Source: Lentisphaeria bacterium
Lineage (GTDB): Bacteria; Verrucomicrobiota; Lentisphaeria; Victivallales; UBA1829
Assembly (NCBI GenBank): GCA_017540385.1
Contig: JAFYBD010000249.1
Coordinates: forward strand, 1 to 17,035
Direction of reading: 5' to 3'
DNA: 17,035 nucleotides
Below the pieces are notes generated by a model. That model did not search any database, was not told the DNA's origin, and worked only from the letters and a program-made list of their open reading frames with translations. Positions 7,685 to 14,521 of the stretch are shown in pieces. A program made the position numbers and the translations under genes. Each line of letters begins with the position of its first letter. The stretch's first letter is position 1.

Positions 7685-10600
7685 TTCACCTCGAAGACGT
7701 TCTGCCCTGCGGGCGGGACGTACGTGCCGGCCATGTCGGGATCGTACATGTCTTCGGCATGGAGCGCCGGGATCGTGAACGTGCCGGGCGTGACCGCCCG
7801 GACGGTGTAGATCGCGTAGGCGGATTCATACAGCGCGCCGAAGACGAGGAACCGGTCGTCGCGTTTCTCCGTGCGGCTGAACGCATGGCGGTCCTTCGGC
7901 AGGATGTTCTTCGGGATGCGGCCGGAGGCGTCCATGCGGGTGGCGAGCGCGTCGTCCTCGATCTCGAGTCCGGCGGGGAGGATGTCGGAGATTACGATGT
8001 GCTCGATGACCTCGGGGGCGTCGGCGAGGATGCGGACGAACGCGAGTTCGCCGTGCTTGAGCGAGGTCACCGGATTACCCTTCTCGTCGAAATACTCGCG
8101 TTTCAGGCGGACGGGGCCGCCCGCGGTCTGCGCGGCTTTCGGGACGCCGGAGACGACCGTCTGCACGAAGAGATCGGCCGCGCCGTTGTTCGCGACGACG
8201 GTCTTTTCGCTCGTGAGCACGTTCTTCGTCGTCGGGGCCGTGAACGTTTCCTTCTCGGAGCCGCGGATGGAGAGCGTGATCTCGCCGTTCATTTCTGCGG
8301 GCGGATAATGCTCCGCGAACGCCGCGAGCCCCATGCTCGCCCAGGCGTTGGACTGCGTCGCGCCCCAGCAGTTGCCGTCCTTGCGGATGCGTCCGGCGAG
8401 GAACGCGGCGAGTTCGGCCGCTTCGGCCTTGCAGCCCTTCGGGTCGCACTTCATGATGACGTCCAGCGCCATGCCGGCGCGCGAGGTGGTGTCGGTGATG
8501 CCGACCGCGGGCGCGGTCTTGTAAAGCCAGCTCGTGTCGGAGAGCGCCTGTTTGAACGCCTCCGCGCCGTCGCCCGCGAAACCGCCGCGGATGAGGGCGG
8601 CCGAGGCCAGGAACGTCGCGAAACCGGGCTGCCTGCCCGCGAGAATGTTGCGGGCGGGGATGGCGAAATCGCGGTTGCCGGAGACTGCGAGCGCGTAGGT
8701 CGCGTAGGCGCGAAGCTCGGGCTTGTAGTTGCCCGCGCTGTTCGCGAGCCGGAGCAGATACGAGGAGATGGAGCGTTTGACCTCGGGATCGACCACGATG
8801 CGTTTCGCCGCTTCGGCCTCGAAGATGAAGTGCGCGGCGTACACGGTCCCCTCGGGCCATTCCTTCCGCACGTCCGGCCACATGGAGAATGCGCCGTCGC
8901 CGGCCATCATCGGCAGGATCCTGGCGTATGCGGCCGGGACCTTCGAGGCCATCGTGTCGGCGACCTCGGCGTCGAGCAGGCCGCTCTTCACGAGCGAAGC
9001 GGTGGAGAGGAACGGTAAAGCGGCGGACACGGTCTGCTCCAGGCAGCCGTACGGATAACGGTTCAGCCAGTCGAGTGCGCCTGTCACGCCGACCGCGGGC
9101 GAAGAGGAGACCGAGAGCGTGGCGGTGTGCATGGTCGCGAACTCTGCGGGCAGGTCGATGGTCAGCGTCTTGCCCGGAGCGACCGTGGCGAACTTCGTGA
9201 CGGTCTGCGGCGGATTCGGTGCTCGCACGGTGATCGGGAGCGATTCGATGCGGGATTCGGAGCCGACCGCGAGTATGGCGCCGACCGTGCCTTCACCGAC
9301 TTTGTCGAGCGCCTTCACGCGGATGGAGAGGTCCTTCGTTTCGCCGGGTGCGAGCGCGCTGAGCACGGGGGCGTCGCCGACGAGTTCGAGGGAATCGGGC
9401 AGGGCGAGCGTGAACTTCACTGCGCCGTTCTTCGCGTCGTGGTTGAACGCGCGGACCGTGAGGACGGCCTCGTCGCCGGGAGCGAGCACGCGCGGAGCGG
9501 AGACGGTCAGGCTGACCGGGGTGCGCACGATGACCTCGCGCGAACCGGAGCCCGCGCGGTCGTCGGCGGAGGCGACCGCCATGAACCGCAGCGAGCCGGA
9601 GTGGTCGGGGATGTTGACTTTGAGTGTGGCGGAACCCGACGCCGGGACCTTCACGGGGGGCGCGATCAGGCGGACGGCGTCCTTCATCTTCAGGTTGGAC
9701 GCCTTCATCGCCGCCTGGGCGTTCGGACCGTCGCCGCCGCCGATGGTGCCGTCGGGACGGAGTTTGAGCTTCGGGAAGAGCGTGCTGTAGGCTTCATACA
9801 GCGAGGGCGCGGGGATGCCCGCCTGATAGAAGTGACGGTAGATGTCGGGCGTCTTGAAGCCGGTGAGCGCGAGCACGCCTTCGTCCACGGCGAAGAGGCA
9901 GACCTGACCGGCGGAGGGGGCTCCGTCTGGCGCGGCGAGCGAGATCGTGACTTCCGCCTCGGATGCGGGCCGGACGATGCCCGGGACCGTGAGCGAGACG
10001 TTCAGCTTGTGTTCCGCCGAATGGTCGACGGGGATCGTGGCGAGGCCGCGCGAGAGGACGTATTCGTCGCCCTGCCTGCCGACCAGCGCCATCACGGCGT
10101 GGTATTCGCCGGCCTGATAATCGGGCGGAATCTTCACGGAGACGGTGTTTTCACCGGCGGCGACTTTCTGCGTGAAGCCCGCGGGGGCGAAACTGCCGAT
10201 GCAGAAGAGTTCACCCGCGACCGGGGCGTTGAACTTGATCTGCGCGGTTTCGCCGGGTTTCTTCGTGCCGTCGGTCTTGAAGACGAGTTCGGAGGGATCG
10301 CCGGAACGCCGCCCGGATTCACCGGCGGAGTGCCACACCTGAAGTTTCGTGCGGATGCCCGCGCCGTATTCGGCCACGATGTCGTAGCAGCCGGAGGGGA
10401 GGTCGAACTCGATTTTCGAGGTAAACGCGCTCAGGTCGGCTCCGGCCGGGATCGCGAGCGTCTTCGCGGCTCCTGCGACCTCGGACACAGTCTCTCTCCA
10501 GCGTCTGCGGTAGCCGTCGTGTTCGTCCACCAGCACGTAGTCCCACTTGCGCGAGAATACGGTGAAGCTGATCTCGCGCCCGTCGCCAAGCTCGGCCGAC

Positions 10601-12618
10601 CGGCCTTTTTCAGGCGTGAGCAGCGCCACGTCGATCATGCAGGCCTTCCCGGCGTCCTCCTTCTGCTTCAGGCCGATGAACCACGAGCTCGGGTAGAGCG
10701 TGAAAACGTCGGTCCCGGTCACGGAGCGTCCGCCGGGCTCCTGAACGGACGCCTGGATGCCGACCCGGACGGGATCGAACGAGCTGCCGCGCGACTGGAA
10801 CGAGGGCAGGGTGAACTCCGCCTTGCCGTTTGCGACCGTGCCTGCGGCCTCGAAATCGTCGTAGTTGAACGCGGAGGCGTCGCCGACTTCCCAGCCGTCC
10901 CAGTGGTCGGGGCGTTTGCCGCCGGGCGAGCAGTCGAGGTAGAGTCTGGCGTTCGCCTCGGGCACGGGCGTGCCGAAATAATAGTCGGCGGACAGAATCG
11001 CGCTGATGGGCTGCTTCAGGGCGTCGGACCCTGCGGGCAGAGGGCCGTGCTCGAGCTTGGCGCGGATGCGGTCGGGGACGTAGGAGCCCACGCGGATCCA
11101 GGATTCGCCCCAGACGGCGTCGCCGAGCCCGAAATGGATGGAATACATGCCGGAGACTGCCGTGTCGGGGACCGCGACCGGAGCGGAGACGAACCCGGCT
11201 GCGTCGGTCGTGACGTCCTTCGAGAAGAACTGCTTGCCGTCGGGCGAGAACACGGTGAGCTTGACCGGGGCGTTTTTGAGGGGCTTGCCGTAGATGAGCG
11301 CGCGGTTCGAGCCCGGCTCCTTCGCGCGTTCGCGGATGAACGCCGACGCCTGGAACGTTTCGCCGGGGCGCAGGATGCCGCGTTCGGCGAAAACGAACGC
11401 GTTCGGCGCGGTCTCCGCCTCGTTCACGCCGATCTCAAGCGGGAACCAGGCGAATTCCTGATCGGATTCGGTCTTGCCGGTCCGGACCGTGACCGCGTAC
11501 GGGCCGTCGGGGTATTTCGGGTCGCGTCCGAGGGTGTTCAGCTGCGCCGTGACCAGGCCGTTCGCGTCGGTCTCCCCGGTGGCGAGGACCTGATTTTTCC
11601 TGCTCAGGAATTCGCAGCGGGCACCAGCGACCGGGGAATTGTCGGAAATCCTGCGGACGGCGAGCGTGAGGGGGGACGAACCGGGCGCGGTCTCCTCGCC
11701 GCCCATGGCCACGACCGTGAGGTCGGAGAGCAGGAAGGAGCGGGTGATGGTCTCCTCGTACGTCCCGCCCCAGGACGAGGCGCGGGAGTAGTTCACGACG
11801 AGCTTGTAGTATCCGGGCGTGAAGTCCTTCGGATCGGCCAGCAGCGAGGTCACGTCGAGCATGTGGTTCACGCGCTTGTTCTTCGCGTCGGAGAGCGTGA
11901 GATCCTTTTCGGCCACGAGGCTCATGTAGTCGGTGTCCCACAGGATCGACTGGATGCCGAGGTTGTTCTCGTACGCCCGGTAGAGCTCGGCGTGGAACTT
12001 CTTCACGTTCTGCGAGGAGAACGGCAGTTCGACCCTGCCGTAGGAAACGGGGTAGATTTCGCCGGAGGAGAGGAACGACATGCGCTCCTCGAGGTCCGGG
12101 GTTTTGAAGTCGAAAACGGCGTCGTTCGCGAGCGTGGCCTGGCCCGAAGACGCGAGCAGGCCCTTCTTCACGCGGACGCGGTACTCCGTGGTGGGCTCGA
12201 ACCGGCCTCCGACCACGATGCGCGAGCCGTGCGTGTAGACGTGCATGCCGGGGACGGACGGCGTGAGCTCGAGCGAGGAATTCGTGACGCGACCGAGCGA
12301 ACGCGATTCGGGCACGGAGAAGTCGATCGTGAGCTCCTCGTCGTTGCGGTCGTAACTGGCGGATTTGAACGTGATGTCGCCCGAAATCCGAGCGGGCGTG
12401 TTAGCGGCGGAGTCGAATCGGGAACCGTTGTTTTTCAGGGCGGGTTCGATGATCGGCGTGGTCGGGTCGCCCGGGGCTCCGAGTTCGGAAGACGCCGGAG
12501 GGGCGGAAGAGGCTCCGGGGCGGATGCCTTTCGCACGCTGGTGCTGAACAATATTGTAAGTAACGGATGCTGCGAGTGCGAGTGAGATGAACGTGACGGC
12601 ATTGACGGCTTTTTTCAT
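7681..12618 (-). CDS. yfhM: Bacterial alpha-2-macroglobulin with thioester motif
   Basis: A 1645-residue periplasmic protein of the bacterial alpha-2-macroglobulin (YfhM/ECAM) family, close to the E. coli length. It is expected to trap invading proteases after bait cleavage through an internal thioester. The thioester site YPYGCLEQT is present with C1192 and Q1195. The upstream family signature FAVDEGVLALTG lies near residue 905, and a glycine-rich GGDGPNAQ stretch follows near 960. N-terminal MG domains occupy roughly 60-850 and the helical thioester domain about 1150-1450. I chose ATG 12616-12618 because AGGAGA lies 8 bases upstream and the longer in-frame ATG (12693) lies in the promoter itself. 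The N-terminus MKKAVNAVTFISLALAASVTYNIV has a hydrophobic segment but no lipobox cysteine, so it is probably anchored by a transmembrane signal-anchor and not by lipid as in E. coli. Confidence 0.95.
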   Translation of the reverse strand: MKKAVNAVTFISLALAASVTYNIVQHQRAKGIRPGASSAPPASSELGAPGDPTTPIIEPALKNNGSRFDSAANTPARISGDITFKSASYDRNDEELTIDFSVPESRSLGRVTNSSLELTPSVPGMHVYTHGSRIVVGGRFEPTTEYRVRVKKGLLASSGQATLANDAVFDFKTPDLEERMSFLSSGEIYPVSYGRVELPFSSQNVKKFHAELYRAYENNLGIQSILWDTDYMSLVAEKDLTLSDAKNKRVNHMLDVTSLLADPKDFTPGYYKLVVNYSRASSWGGTYEETITRSFLLSDLTVVAMGGEETAPGSSPLTLAVRRISDNSPVAGARCEFLSRKNQVLATGETDANGLVTAQLNTLGRDPKYPDGPYAVTVRTGKTESDQEFAWFPLEIGVNEAETAPNAFVFAERGILRPGETFQASAFIRERAKEPGSNRALIYGKPLKNAPVKLTVFSPDGKQFFSKDVTTDAAGFVSAPVAVPDTAVSGMYSIHFGLGDAVWGESWIRVGSYVPDRIRAKLEHGPLPAGSDALKQPISAILSADYYFGTPVPEANARLYLDCSPGGKRPDHWDGWEVGDASAFNYDDFEAAGTVANGKAEFTLPSFQSRGSSFDPVRVGIQASVQEPGGRSVTGTDVFTLYPSSWFIGLKQKEDAGKACMIDVALLTPEKGRSAELGDGREISFTVFSRKWDYVLVDEHDGYRRRWRETVSEVAGAAKTLAIPAGADLSAFTSKIEFDLPSGCYDIVAEYGAGIRTKLQVWHSAGESGRRSGDPSELVFKTDGTKKPGETAQIKFNAPVAGELFCIGSFAPAGFTQKVAAGENTVSVKIPPDYQAGEYHAVMALVGRQGDEYVLSRGLATIPVDHSAEHKLNVSLTVPGIVRPASEAEVTISLAAPDGAPSAGQVCLFAVDEGVLALTGFKTPDIYRHFYQAGIPAPSLYEAYSTLFPKLKLRPDGTIGGGDGPNAQAAMKASNLKMKDAVRLIAPPVKVPASGSATLKVNIPDHSGSLRFMAVASADDRAGSGSREVIVRTPVSLTVSAPRVLAPGDEAVLTVRAFNHDAKNGAVKFTLALPDSLELVGDAPVLSALAPGETKDLSIRVKALDKVGEGTVGAILAVGSESRIESLPITVRAPNPPQTVTKFATVAPGKTLTIDLPAEFATMHTATLSVSSSPAVGVTGALDWLNRYPYGCLEQTVSAALPFLSTASLVKSGLLDAEVADTMASKVPAAYARILPMMAGDGAFSMWPDVRKEWPEGTVYAAHFIFEAEAAKRIVVDPEVKRSISSYLLRLANSAGNYKPELRAYATYALAVSGNRDFAIPARNILAGRQPGFATFLASAALIRGGFAGDGAEAFKQALSDTSWLYKTAPAVGITDTTSRAGMALDVIMKCDPKGCKAEAAELAAFLAGRIRKDGNCWGATQSNAWASMGLAAFAEHYPPAEMNGEITLSIRGSEKETFTAPTTKNVLTSEKTVVANNGAADLFVQTVVSGVPKAAQTAGGPVRLKREYFDEKGNPVTSLKHGELAFVRILADAPEVIEHIVISDILPAGLEIEDDALATRMDASGRIPKNILPKDRHAFSRTEKRDDRFLVFGALYESAYAIYTVRAVTPGTFTIPALHAEDMYDPDMAGTYVPPAGQNVFEVK

Positions 12619-12626
12619 TGGGGTCT

Positions 12627-12632
12627 TCTCCT
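12627..12632 (-). promoter_or_regulatory. Ribosome binding site of the alpha-2-macroglobulin gene
   Basis: AGGAGA on the minus strand, 8 bases before ATG 12618. It fixes the start and rules out the upstream in-frame ATG at 12693. Confidence 0.7.
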
Positions 12633-12684
12633 GAAAATCGAGACTATTCGGGTTGTATCTGCTGGGGTGGCGGGAACACCATAC

Positions 12685-12712
12685 AAGATACACGAAAGGG
12701 GTAAAAAATCAA
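12685..12712 (-). promoter_or_regulatory. Predicted sigma70-like promoter of the alpha-2-macroglobulin/pbpC operon
   Basis: TTGATT (12707-12712) and TATCTT (12685-12690) are separated by 16 bases. An AT-rich tract (about 12722-12757) lies immediately upstream and could act as an UP element. The layout and the ten bases TGTATCTTGT match the GH51 promoter. Confidence 0.45.
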
Positions 12713-12723
12713 GCCGGAAAATC

Positions 12724-12757
12724 AAAAAAAATTCAGAAAATAAACATTTTTTTTCTG
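12724..12757 (-). terminator. Possible weak terminator of the ybaK transcript
   Basis: On the minus strand CAGAAAA and TTTTCTG form a perfect but AT-rich 7-bp stem around a 10-base loop, followed by AA and eight Ts (12724-12731). It lies about 110 bases after the ybaK stop. The low GC of the stem makes termination doubtful. The tract may instead serve as an UP element for the next promoter. Confidence 0.3.
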
Positions 12758-12780
12758 CCGGGAAAAAAGGGGCCGAAAGC

Positions 12781-12806
12781 GGGACCAATTCTATATAATG
12801 GGACCA
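12781..12806 (+). repeat. GGGACCA direct repeats flanking TATAAT
   Basis: GGGACCA occurs at 12781-12787 and again at 12800-12806, 19 bases apart, with a perfect TATAAT at 12794-12799 directly before the second copy. No good -35 box lies 16-18 bases upstream on the plus strand (GGCCGA at 17), and no gene follows on that strand, so promoter activity is unproven. A hairpin (12810-12831) follows at once. Confidence 0.35.
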
Positions 12807-12809
12807 CTG

Positions 12810-12831
12810 CCCGGCGCGGGAAAAAGCCGGG
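12810..12831. repeat. GC-rich inverted repeat in the ybaK/alpha-2-macroglobulin spacer
   Basis: CCCGGC and GCCGGG form a perfect 6-bp stem with a 10-base loop (GCGGGAAAAA). CAC/GTG just outside may extend it. Neither strand has a T-run behind it, so it is not a standard intrinsic terminator. Confidence 0.45.
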
Positions 12832-12868
12832 GTGTCAACAACTCGGAAAGGGGACGAAACCGCGCGGG

Positions 12869-13351
12869 TCAGACGGTGACGTCGGCGTATGTGAAACGCA
12901 GGACCTTCGCGAGGTCGGACGGCGCGATCTCGATCTGGTAGCCGATCCTGCCCGCGCTGAAGAAGATGACGTCAAGGTCGGCGGCTGAGCTGTGGATCAC
13001 GGTCTTGAACTGCTTTTTCATGCCGATGGGCGAGCAGCCGCCGTGAATGTAGCCGGTGAGCGGGAAGAGCTCCTTGCTTTTGATCATCTCGATGGACTTG
13101 CCGGAGACGGCCTTCGCGGCTTTTTTGAGGTCGAGCTCGGAGTCGACCGGGACCACGAAAACGAAGTGTTCGCCGGATTTCTCCACGGTCACGAGCGTCT
13201 TGAAGACGCGCGCCGGGTCCTGGCCGAGCGCGGCCGCGACCTCGAGCCCGGAGACGGCCCCGGAGTCGACGTAGCAGTGGTGGCGGAACGGCACTTTGGC
13301 CTGTTCCAGGATGCGCATGACGTTGGTCTTGAATTCGGCGGTTTTGCTCAT
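12869..13351 (-). CDS. ybaK: Cys-tRNA(Pro)/Cys-tRNA(Cys) deacylase, YbaK/EbsC type
   Basis: A 160-residue single-domain protein, the normal length for the YbaK branch of the INS (ProRS editing-domain) superfamily. These proteins hydrolyse cysteine wrongly attached to tRNA(Pro) in the cytoplasm, usually together with ProRS. Family features are VFKTL with the key lysine K51, the nucleic-acid/substrate loop HGGCSPIGMKK (103-113) with the GGxSPxG motif, and the closing strands GRIGYQIEIAPSDLAKVL (134-151). I chose ATG 13349-13351, because the upstream in-frame ATG at 13414 would lie in the promoter. The ribosome binding site is poor. It is a single-gene unit with its own promoter, transcribed divergently from the membrane protein gene to its right. 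Confidence 0.9.
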   Translation of the reverse strand: MSKTAEFKTNVMRILEQAKVPFRHHCYVDSGAVSGLEVAAALGQDPARVFKTLVTVEKSGEHFVFVVPVDSELDLKKAAKAVSGKSIEMIKSKELFPLTGYIHGGCSPIGMKKQFKTVIHSSAADLDVIFFSAGRIGYQIEIAPSDLAKVLRFTYADVTV

Positions 13352-13385
13352 TTGAGGTCCGGGGTTGGTTGTTTGAGGATAAAAT

Positions 13386-13414
13386 ACTATACCCCACGGC
13401 GGGACGATTTGCAA
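13386..13414 (-). promoter_or_regulatory. Strong sigma70-like promoter of ybaK
   Basis: TTGCAA (13409-13414) and TATAGT (13386-13391) are separated by exactly 17 bases. The start site would fall near 13379, giving a leader of about 28 bases. The best promoter match in the window. Confidence 0.65.
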
Positions 13415-13465
13415 GCGGACGCGGCGGAAAAACGGCGTTTTGGCACGGAAATCGCGCGCGCGGTC

Positions 13466-13469
13466 TTGA
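13466..13469. repeat. Left target-site duplication TTGA of the MITE
   Basis: TTGA immediately before the left inverted repeat. The same four bases stand immediately after the right inverted repeat at 13634-13637. Confidence 0.65.
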
Positions 13470-13633
13470 GGGCACCTCTAAAAATTGGTATTCGGCGGCT
13501 TTTCGCGTCCGGACAAAGTCCAACTGGCAAGATTTTCGGTGGTTACCTTCAGGTAGCCACGCTCAAATCTTCCTGCATTGGTCTTTTTGCCCATTCGCTG
13601 AAAATCCATCCGATCGAATTTTTAGAGATACCC
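13470..13633. mobile_element. MITE-like non-coding element, 164 bp
   Basis: The ends are GGGCACCTCTAAAAATTGG (13470-13488) and, read from the right edge inward on the minus strand, GGGTATCTCTAAAAATTCG (13633-13615), identical at 16 of 19 positions. TTGA flanks both sides. The whole element is close to a long palindrome. The centre (13529-13571) has AAGATTT, GTGGTTACC, loop TTCA, GGTAGCCAC, AAATCTT, a 9-bp stem with one T-G pair inside a 7-bp stem. Further out AAAG-T-CCAA pairs with TTGG-T-CTTT, and TTTTC-GCG with CGC-T-GAAAA. It encodes nothing and would need a transposase from an IS with the same ends elsewhere in the genome. It fills most of the gap between the divergent ybaK and membrane-protein genes. 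I do not know its parent IS family. Confidence 0.75.
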
Positions 13634-13637
13634 TTGA
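13634..13637. repeat. Right target-site duplication TTGA of the MITE
   Basis: The second copy of TTGA, directly after the right inverted repeat. It is also the first four bases of the predicted -35 box of the downstream gene. Confidence 0.65.
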
Positions 13638-13662
13638 AAAAACGCCGGGAACGGGTTACATT
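13634..13662 (+). promoter_or_regulatory. Predicted promoter of the membrane protein gene, abutting the MITE
   Basis: TTGAAA (13634-13639) and TACATT (13657-13662) are separated by exactly 17 bases, with a leader of about 48 bases to ATG 13717. The -35 box begins at the first base after the MITE, so the element replaced everything upstream of -35 while the duplication kept the hexamer. Confidence 0.55.
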
Positions 13663-13716
13663 ATTAAACCCCTTATTGCTACCGCGAACACGCCAGAACC
13701 CAACGAAAGACACGCC

Positions 13717-14463
13717 ATGACCGCCCCCGAACCCACGAACGAGCCCGAAACCCGTCAAGCAGACGGGAGCGTCGCCTCCGCGGTCGAACCGGCCATGGAC
13801 GGGGCGGAAAACGCGGCCGGGACTCAGCCTCAGACCGAGGCGGAAAACGCCGCGCCAAAATCGAAGTTCCGCCGGGCGCTGGACGCGATCAACAAGTTCC
13901 TGGACGAGCTCGACGAAGAGGAGCCCGAACCCGAGCCCGAACCCGAACCAGAGAAGCCGCTCAAGGAGTCCGTCCGCGACTTCATCGAGCGCTGCCGCGA
14001 CCCGGAAAAACGCGCCGTGATGCTGAAGGAGTTCGGCGAATGGTGCTGGACCATGTTCTTCCGCGGGACGGTGTTCTTCTTTCTTTTCGTGCTCACGATC
14101 TGGGCGACAATCTGGGCGCTGGACTTCAGCGAGAACCACCGGATCAAGTTCTATCCGCCGGACGACACGGTGACGTACCTCACGGAGCAGCACGAGACGC
14201 TCGAAGCCCGGGCGCTGGAGCTGACCCCGCTGTACGGCAAGCTCGAGGATATCCCGCTCGACAAGTTCGGACAAAAGTTCCTGGAGACCGTGAAGCCGGT
14301 CGCGATCCGCGCCGACGAGTACGGCGTGTACTTCATGACCAGCAAGGGCTGGTACAACGGCGAGCACGGCATCTTCATCGCGCGCGACGAGGAGAACATG
14401 CCGCCCGACCTGAACTGGGGCCTGATCGAGGGACGCATCTACACCTACGCGATCTACGACTGA
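13717..14463 (+). CDS. Single-pass membrane protein of unknown function with an acidic EP-repeat linker
   Basis: A 248-residue protein, the only real plus-strand gene well inside the window. Residues 1-50 are low-complexity and rich in Glu, Ala and Pro. Residues 51-80 contain a helix-like FRRALDAINKFLDELDEEE and then (EP)6. A basic/acidic helix follows, then one transmembrane segment at about 113-135 (FFRGTVFFFLFVLTIWATIW). The C-terminal 110 residues are predicted to lie outside the membrane and hold motifs such as EYGVYFMTSKGWYNGEHGIF and LNWGLIEGRIYTYAIYD. I recognise no family. The start MTAPEPTNEP at ATG 13717 is chosen because the longer frame runs back through the MITE and the predicted promoter; its ribosome binding site is weak. 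It converges with rsmA 58 bases away. The N-terminal half would be cytoplasmic under the positive-inside rule, but this is not certain. Confidence 0.75.
   Translation: MTAPEPTNEPETRQADGSVASAVEPAMDGAENAAGTQPQTEAENAAPKSKFRRALDAINKFLDELDEEEPEPEPEPEPEKPLKESVRDFIERCRDPEKRAVMLKEFGEWCWTMFFRGTVFFFLFVLTIWATIWALDFSENHRIKFYPPDDTVTYLTEQHETLEARALELTPLYGKLEDIPLDKFGQKFLETVKPVAIRADEYGVYFMTSKGWYNGEHGIFIARDEENMPPDLNWGLIEGRIYTYAIYD
13921..13953 (+). repeat. In-frame GAGCCCGAACCC mini-repeat
   Basis: Tandem six-base GA(G/A)CC(C/A) units coding for EPEPEPEPEPE in the membrane protein linker. Such a run can gain or lose units by slippage without shifting the frame. Confidence 0.7.
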
Positions 14464-14521
14464 CCCGAAGGGTGGCCGGGGCGCATTAAAAAGGGGTGTT
14501 TTCAGCGGGGGAGGGGGTCGA

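Noticed and set aside
9127..12585. A 1152-codon plus-strand open frame, with similar ones at 5576-7810 and 2181-4034
   Set aside because: All lie antisense to well-supported genes (alpha-2-macroglobulin, PBP1C, lipoproteins) and show no recognisable motif. Lack of stops comes from codon use on the other strand.
12619..12693. Longer start for alpha-2-macroglobulin
   Set aside because: The extension covers the -10 box and lacks a ribosome binding site; AGGAGA precedes the ATG at 12618.
12810..12831. GC hairpin as an intrinsic terminator of ybaK
   Set aside because: No T-run follows on either strand. It is kept only as an inverted repeat.
13352..13414. Longer start for ybaK (ATG at 13414)
   Set aside because: It overlaps the strong promoter, and the family length fits the ATG at 13351.
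13369..13716. A 116-residue N-terminal extension of the membrane protein
   Set aside because: It would run through the MITE and the predicted -35/-10 boxes, and its residues are not protein-like. The ATG at 13717 is preferred.
14464..14521. Bidirectional terminator between the convergent membrane-protein and rsmA genes
   Set aside because: There are short A and T runs but no convincing GC stem before them.
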